The notes below the pieces were generated by a model. That model did no database searches. It worked only from the letters and a program-made list of their open reading frames with translations, and was not told the DNA's origin. Made by a program: the position numbers and the translations under genes. 27,637 nt of DNA, taken from an uncultured Bacteroides sp. (GTDB taxonomy: Bacteria; Bacteroidota; Bacteroidia; Bacteroidales; Bacteroidaceae). Of the stretch, positions 23,432 through 27,637 are shown one piece after another. Where the stretch lies: the NCBI GenBank assembly GCA_900546355.1, contig URCM01000033.1, positions 1-27,637 on the forward strand. The letters are read 5' to 3'. Each line of letters opens with the position of its first letter. The stretch's first letter is position 1.

Positions 23432-24604
23432 TTATTCTTCGCCCGTGGTCATGTCAACATTTCCTTCACTTTCGGAATCAAAGCCATTGATGAAGTTGTC
23501 AACTGTAACGGTAAAGCTGATGCCATACAATGTGGGGTCCGGATCCGGATCTTCGGGGTCGGGGATATAACCGCCACCTTCACCGAATATGAAGGTATAA
23601 ACGTACTTCTTGCCCTGTTCCCAAGTAAGGGCACTGGCGGGGATGGCTACTTTTCCATAACCGTCACCATCTGCATCCGGATCGTATGCGCCTTCTTCTT
23701 TGGGTTCTGTCGGCCATACGATAACGTCTTTATTTGTTCCGCTCATCATTTGGCAATCCACCAAGAAGTAAACACCGGTTGTATTTCCAATGCTTTCTGT
23801 TTTCGGGTTCCATGCGGTCAGTTGTTGCGGAATCATGAACAACGCACCGGTATAGACTTCATCCTCATTCGTTGTTGTAAGGTCTACTGCTGTATTTACT
23901 ACGCCGTTCAATTCTTTTTCTTTTATACCAGCCGCAAATGTCGTAGAAGTAGCCACATTATTCCATGTACCTTGTGTGTTTGCTGTAATCGTACCATCCG
24001 CTTCTGTGTTCTGGGTAGTGGTCGAGAAGGCCGGATAGGTAAAGTCACCTTTTTGGTTGATATGAACAATCTCTACGCCTTTAATTTTGACAAGCAAGTT
24101 CTCATTCGTATTCTTAGCTTTGAACACGATTTGCGACAAGGCATGGCGGAAGTTAATCTTAACCGCCGAGTTCGTTGCGTCTTTCGTCTCACCCTTGTTT
24201 ACGGCATAAAGCAAGTCTACTTGATCAGCTTGCTTTGTATTTACCGTAAAGCCGGGGATGGTTTGCGAGGTGCTTGAAATGCTTACCGCTGTATTGCCCG
24301 GCGATACCGAGTAGAAATCTACTGCGGCTGCAGGCCAATAGATGGTACCTGTGTAACCCCATGTGTTTCCGGTTTTCGTTACAGCAAGGTCTTTCATTAA
24401 CTCTTTAGCGGGAGTTTCTTGCGTGTATCCCCAAACCTTAAACTCGTTGATGTTGTTTGTTGTGGTTGCCGTTGCGCGGGTAGACGCTTCGGTCGCTACT
24501 TGGAAGGTGATGCCACGTCCGCGGTTCACTTCCATCACTTCGTCGTTGGTGCAGGCCGTCAGCGCTACAGCCGACAGAGCTGCTACTAAATACTTAGTTC
24601 TCAT
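23432..24604 (-). CDS. Fimbrillin-family lipoprotein, candidate stalk subunit
   Basis: A 390-residue predicted lipoprotein: signal MRTKYLVAALSAVALTAC with Cys18 lipidated. The mature part opens with Thr-rich TEASTRATATTTNNINEFKV; the Arg in STRAT is a plausible site for the Arg-type processing that releases the donor strand in type V pili. Fimbrillin features follow: IYWPAAAVDFYSVSPG, VKINFRHALSQIVFKAKN, GALFMIPQQLTAW, KKYVYTFIFGEGGGY. The C-terminal 40 residues include an acidic Asp-Pro run (DPEDPDPDPT) and a final strand. The gene is poorer in G+C than both upstream operon genes. Its length and the hairpin after it fit the major shaft subunit; this is inferred. Confidence 0.85.
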   Translation of the reverse strand: MRTKYLVAALSAVALTACTNDEVMEVNRGRGITFQVATEASTRATATTTNNINEFKVWGYTQETPAKELMKDLAVTKTGNTWGYTGTIYWPAAAVDFYSVSPGNTAVSISSTSQTIPGFTVNTKQADQVDLLYAVNKGETKDATNSAVKINFRHALSQIVFKAKNTNENLLVKIKGVEIVHINQKGDFTYPAFSTTTQNTEADGTITANTQGTWNNVATSTTFAAGIKEKELNGVVNTAVDLTTTNEDEVYTGALFMIPQQLTAWNPKTESIGNTTGVYFLVDCQMMSGTNKDVIVWPTEPKEEGAYDPDADGDGYGKVAIPASALTWEQGKKYVYTFIFGEGGGYIPDPEDPDPDPTLYGISFTVTVDNFINGFDSESEGNVDMTTGEE

Positions 24605-24675
24605 AATCGCTAAAATTTAAAATAAAACCTACTTTTTTACTCTCTATACTTAATTAGACTCTAAAATTCCAAAAA

Positions 24676-25725
24676 TTACAATGTGATGTCCTCGTTCACC
24701 ACAATCCAGTCGTCTACCGCCACTTCCATGTCGCCTCCCGTGAAGGGTTCGGGCAAGTCCAGCCCGTCGATGACGATGTGCACGCGGCGTTTGTTGGGCG
24801 CGTCGTCCACTTGGTCCGTCACGTCGAAGGTGTAGAAATACTTCGAGCCGTCCTTCAGCCACACGTAGAGCACCAACTTGTGGGGCACCGTCTGCGCGCT
24901 TGCTTCCCCGTCGCGGGTCACGGCGGTTTCGGGGTCGTAATGGCCGAACGTTAGGAAATTGCCTTCTATCGTCGTAGCGTCGCCCGCCGAAGCGCTGAAA
25001 GGCATCGTCACATACTCTCTGCGCACCTGTTCCGCCGCGCAGAATGCCGAGCCGGACATGCCCGATAGCGAGGCGCACATCTGCATGATGCCGTCCAGGT
25101 TCTCCACGTTGCGTATTTCGTAAGTGTAATAACAAATCTGCTCGTGGGGCATCAGCGTCAGGCGCAGGTCGCCGCGGTCGATGGTGGTGCGTTCCGTCTC
25201 GCCGTCGCGCACAAACCAGTAGCTCAGGTGCGTCTCGTGGATGTCGACGTTCATGGCGTGGTCGCCCCACATCATTTCGGGGGTGATGACCACTCGCTCG
25301 TCTTCCGTCCCTTCGGCTCGCGGGGCATAGTTCACCGTGTTGCCGTAGATGGGTTCGAACAGGTCACCCTCGCGGGTGTAGCATTCCTGCCGCCAGAAGA
25401 TGTCGGTGTTGCGGAACTGCACCACCTCGTAGTCGTTGTTGTAGTAAAGCACCTGATAGCGTCCTACGGGGATTTCCACCGTGCCGCCTTTCATGCCCGC
25501 CAAGTCGTAGCGCAAGGGGTCGCCCGTTTGGGTCCCTTCCTCGTCTACCGGATAAAACCACAAGCACATGCCTTCCACCATGTTGTCCCGTTCGGCGTAG
25601 GGCGCGTAGCTCCAGTCGAAAATCACTTCCACGGGGGCGGTGTGCGGATGCTGGAAGCACAGCTCCTTGTGCTCGCACGCCGTGCAGAGCAGAGCCAGGG
25701 TGATGAAGTAAAACAATCGTCTCAT
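24676..25725 (-). CDS. DUF5119-type fimbrial lipoprotein, candidate anchor
   Basis: A 349-residue predicted lipoprotein: signal MRRLFYFITLALLCTAC with Cys17 as lipid site. The core begins VIFDWSYAPYAE, MCLWFYPVDEEGTQTGDPL, IPVGRYQVLYYNNDYEVVQF, a pattern I associate with DUF5119, an FimB/Mfa2-like group next to DUF3575 genes. The C-terminal half (LVLYVWLKDGSKYFYTFDVTD) resembles the usual second beta-sandwich of such proteins. Its ATG overlaps the DUF3575 stop by four bases (ATGA), so translation is coupled. It probably anchors or caps the fimbrillin fibre at the outer membrane. The gene is strikingly G+C-rich. Confidence 0.8.
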   Translation of the reverse strand: MRRLFYFITLALLCTACEHKELCFQHPHTAPVEVIFDWSYAPYAERDNMVEGMCLWFYPVDEEGTQTGDPLRYDLAGMKGGTVEIPVGRYQVLYYNNDYEVVQFRNTDIFWRQECYTREGDLFEPIYGNTVNYAPRAEGTEDERVVITPEMMWGDHAMNVDIHETHLSYWFVRDGETERTTIDRGDLRLTLMPHEQICYYTYEIRNVENLDGIMQMCASLSGMSGSAFCAAEQVRREYVTMPFSASAGDATTIEGNFLTFGHYDPETAVTRDGEASAQTVPHKLVLYVWLKDGSKYFYTFDVTDQVDDAPNKRRVHIVIDGLDLPEPFTGGDMEVAVDDWIVVNEDITL

Positions 25726-26993
25726 CTGCCGCCTCCTTTCCCTTTATTGACGTTGCCGCGCCCTAAGAGCCACACCAGCGAGACTTCCAGCTTCGTGGGG
25801 CCGAACCAGTGGCGCATCTTCGTCTCTTGCCATACATAACATTCGTCCATCGGTATATATTCGTAATATTTTCCGCCCAGGTAGCCTATGCCTATCGTGA
25901 AGTCCAGGTTCAGCCTCGGCTTGATGGGCAATGAGTAGCCGTATTCCACTCCTCCGGCGAAGCTCGCGCGGTCGAACAGTGTGCCGCCCGGCTCGCCGCC
26001 CAGGTAGCCGCGTCCGCCGGTCTCGAAGTCGTAGGTCAGCACTTGCGCATACACGCCCAGGTGATGTCCCGTGAGCGGTTTCTCTTCGGCGGCCTTGCCC
26101 AGCCAGCGGCGCGCGTAGATGTCGCCTCCGTACGTCCGCCAGTACCAGTGGATGCGGTCCTTCTTCCACCAGCCGTACATCCAGTCGGCGCCGATGCTCC
26201 ACCCGTCCTTCAGGTAAAACTCCACGCCCACGTTGGGCACCAGCAGGGCATCGTAAAGCAGGTTGGTCTTCACCGCCATGTAGAACGGCCGTTCGGGCGG
26301 CACGGGTCTGTAAGGCACGTCGGCACGCCTGGGCATCTCCGCCATCGCCGGTGTGACGAACGGGGCGGGCACGGGCACCTTCACGGGGTTCCACACCTTG
26401 CGGTACCACAGGTGCAGGCGCGAGGCGCGCAGTTCGGGGAAGAGCTTGCGGTACATGTAGCGGTAGGGTCGGCCTCCGGCGAGGCGTGCCAGCCGCTCCA
26501 CGTTGCGCGCTTCGGCTCGTTCGCCCTCGTGCGAGTCGCGCACCACTTCGCGCAGAAAGTCGAGTGTCTCTTCGCGGTCGGGCAATTCCCGGTCGGCTTC
26601 CGCCAGGCGGAGCAGCCCCTCCCAGTCCCTGCCGATAAAGTGGAACACGGTGAGCGAGTCGGGCAGCTCGCCGTATTGCGAGAGATACTCGAACAGCGTT
26701 TCGGCGCGCCGTTCCGACAATTTGCGGTTCAGCGGGATGCTGCCTTCGGGCGAAGCCCCTCCTTCCACCCGTATCTTCTCCAGGCGGTACATCGAGTCGG
26801 CATAGCTGGTGCTCAGGCTATCGGCTATGCGGCGCAGCGCGGCTTGGTTATTGCGGATGGACAAGTCGAGCGTAGAGCGTCCCTGCCGGAAGTAGATCCG
26901 GACCGAGTCCTTCACCCCATGCGTCTGCGCCTCTGTGGCGGCGGGCCATCCAGCCGCTACGGCAAACATCATATAAATACATCTTCTCCACAT
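25722..26993 (-). CDS. OmpA-like/DUF3575 outer-membrane protein of the fimbrial operon
   Basis: A 423-residue exported protein; residues 1-23 are a signal peptide (ending ATEAQ). Residues about 30-125 resemble an OmpA-type peptidoglycan-binding fold: VRIYFRQGRSTLDLSIRNN, VEGGASPEGS, LNRKLSERRAETLFEYL. From about 235 the protein matches DUF3575: AVKTNLLYDALLVPNVGVEFYL, GWSIGADWMYGWWKKDRIHWYW and later aromatic strand pairs, a likely small outer-membrane beta-barrel. An N-terminal OmpA-like region before the barrel is opposite to classic OmpA. It is first in the fimbrial operon and may hold the pilus at the wall. It is very G+C-rich. Confidence 0.85.
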   Translation of the reverse strand: MWRRCIYMMFAVAAGWPAATEAQTHGVKDSVRIYFRQGRSTLDLSIRNNQAALRRIADSLSTSYADSMYRLEKIRVEGGASPEGSIPLNRKLSERRAETLFEYLSQYGELPDSLTVFHFIGRDWEGLLRLAEADRELPDREETLDFLREVVRDSHEGERAEARNVERLARLAGGRPYRYMYRKLFPELRASRLHLWYRKVWNPVKVPVPAPFVTPAMAEMPRRADVPYRPVPPERPFYMAVKTNLLYDALLVPNVGVEFYLKDGWSIGADWMYGWWKKDRIHWYWRTYGGDIYARRWLGKAAEEKPLTGHHLGVYAQVLTYDFETGGRGYLGGEPGGTLFDRASFAGGVEYGYSLPIKPRLNLDFTIGIGYLGGKYYEYIPMDECYVWQETKMRHWFGPTKLEVSLVWLLGRGNVNKGKGGGR

Positions 26994-27047
26994 GATTGTA
27001 TTTCGTTTTTTTAAGCTCTTTTTTTACTGTGCAGTAATCTTCTGCTG

Positions 27048-27055
27048 CAAATGTA
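27048..27055 (-). promoter_or_regulatory. Predicted -7 box for the fimbrial operon
   Basis: TACATTTG on the minus strand matches TAnnTTTG, 55 bases upstream of the DUF3575 ATG, giving a leader of about 48 bases. No TTTG is found at the -33 distance, so activity may need an activator. Confidence 0.5.
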
Positions 27056-27336
27056 GGAAATTATAAAGCCGGTTGTTCCGTTGTTTTTGTTAAAAAATGA
27101 TAATGCGCTACAGATTTATTTTGACAAGCCCCGCGTATGCCCGCATAGCCGCTTCGTTTTGGCATGTCCACACGGCAAAAAAAGCATACCGGCGCCATCC
27201 GGAGTCACCTTATTCTACTTCGCACGGGGCGCGCGTGGTACATGTTATAAACACAGAGACGCAACCCCGATACCAAGAATCTATTTTAGGGAAGGCATGT
27301 GAGGACACAGACCCATAGGGATATTGTCATGAAAAG
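27056..27336. other. Gene-free stretch upstream of the fimbrial operon
   Basis: Two overlapping plus-strand frames of 73 codons exist here, but neither shows a recognisable protein, start signal or codon pattern. ACACAGAGACGCA near 27252-27264 and GGACACAGAC near 27303-27312 recall the CACAGA repeat family in fragments. I see no gene. Confidence 0.45.
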
Positions 27337-27519
27337 CGGTTACGGTTACGGTTACAATATGACAAAAGATTTTTTTAAAACGATTCTTTCCTCGGAAGTA
27401 GTAGAGACAATAATATATATATTATATATATAGTATATATTATTGTATTATTTTCTTCTTTCAAAGCGCCAAGCGTAGTATTTTCGATTTAAGTGTTATT
27501 GTCACCGTAACCGTAACCG
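27337..27519. repeat. Inverted GGTTAC repeat around an A/T palindrome
   Basis: Arms at 27337-27359 and 27497-27519 (CGGTTACGGTTACGG(T)TACAATA type) match at 22 of 23 positions as reverse complements, separated by 137 bases. Near the centre, 13-base arms at 27407-27419 (ACAATAATATATA) and 27434-27446 form a second hairpin. ATATTGTCA recurs just outside the left arm (27321-27329) and just beyond the right arm (27520-27528). Confidence 0.85.
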
Positions 27520-27580
27520 ATATTGTCACCGCCAGACAACAAAAAGCATAAGTAAGTGTACAGAATTAACTTATACTATG

Positions 27581-27637
27581 GCACACAGACAACACTGATT
27601 TTACAGATGACCACAGATATTATTTTAAAAATAATCT
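27581..27637. repeat. Arm of a CACAGAT-type repeat, cut by the window end
   Basis: GCACACAGACAACACTGATT and the following ACAGATGACCACAGATATTA resemble the left arm of the 19737-19857 repeat in the same orientation. The opposite arm would lie beyond the window. Confidence 0.55.

Noticed and set aside
25144..25839. Open frame of 231 codons on the plus strand opposite the DUF5119 gene
   Set aside because: It is an antisense frame in G+C-rich coding DNA, spanning two coupled real genes.
26043..27014. Open frame of 323 codons on the plus strand opposite the DUF3575 gene
   Set aside because: It lies antisense to a well-supported gene in very G+C-rich DNA, where stop codons are rare. Its protein is His/Val/Ala-rich with no recognisable domain.
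27337..27519. Confident call of a phase-variable invertible promoter
   Set aside because: The arms fit the layout, but no promoter element was found inside the segment and no recombinase gene is in the window. It is kept only as a finding to test.

Overview
The window reads as a chromosome segment of a gut-type Bacteroidales bacterium, most likely Bacteroidaceae (Bacteroides or Phocaeicola). Three things point there: repeated promoter elements of the Bacteroides form TAnnTTTG (several with TTTG 20-21 bases upstream), an almost complete lack of Shine-Dalgarno sequences, and typical family members (fimbrillins, DUF5119, DUF3575, a 33-residue 'smalltalk' protein beside an HU-like protein). No transposase, integrase, phage gene, rRNA or CRISPR array was seen.

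Region 1 (1-8830) is housekeeping. A minus-strand MlaE/MlaF-type lipid ABC transporter pair is divergent from lptB. The plus-strand protein-quality series tig, clpP, clpX follows, then recQ. A bidirectional terminator closes recQ against a glycine-zipper lipoprotein.

Region 2 (8830-16660) holds the lipoprotein, a YitT-family membrane protein, and an orphan MotA/TolQ/ExbB-like protein. Between the last two lies a 23-bp-period repeat ending in a perfect 40-bp palindrome. Next come tRNA-Ser(GGA), a translationally coupled prenyl synthase/TatD pair, and the plus-strand genes cmk, ispH and pfkA.

Region 3 (16660-19350) holds a CvfB-like S1 RNA-binding protein, convergent with pfkA across a strong hairpin. 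It is followed by a secreted endonuclease/exonuclease/phosphatase-fold enzyme and an AraC-type regulator 26 bases after it.

Region 4 (19350-27637) looks accessory. It contains an HU-HIG-like DNA-binding protein with a smalltalk ORF missed by length filters, and a four-gene minus-strand pilus locus: OmpA-like/DUF3575 protein, DUF5119 lipoprotein, fimbrillin lipoprotein, and a large fimbrillin with a distinct C-terminal domain. The block is bracketed by related CACAGAT-rich inverted repeats and base composition changes sharply inside it. I infer a type V (fimbrillin) surface pilus: the DUF3575 protein as outer-membrane component, the DUF5119 protein as anchor or assembly partner, the smaller fimbrillin as candidate stalk, the larger as candidate tip.

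A recurring feature is the number of long hairpin-forming repeats in gene gaps, in at least four sequence families. One occupies nearly the whole predicted 5' leader of the HU-like gene.
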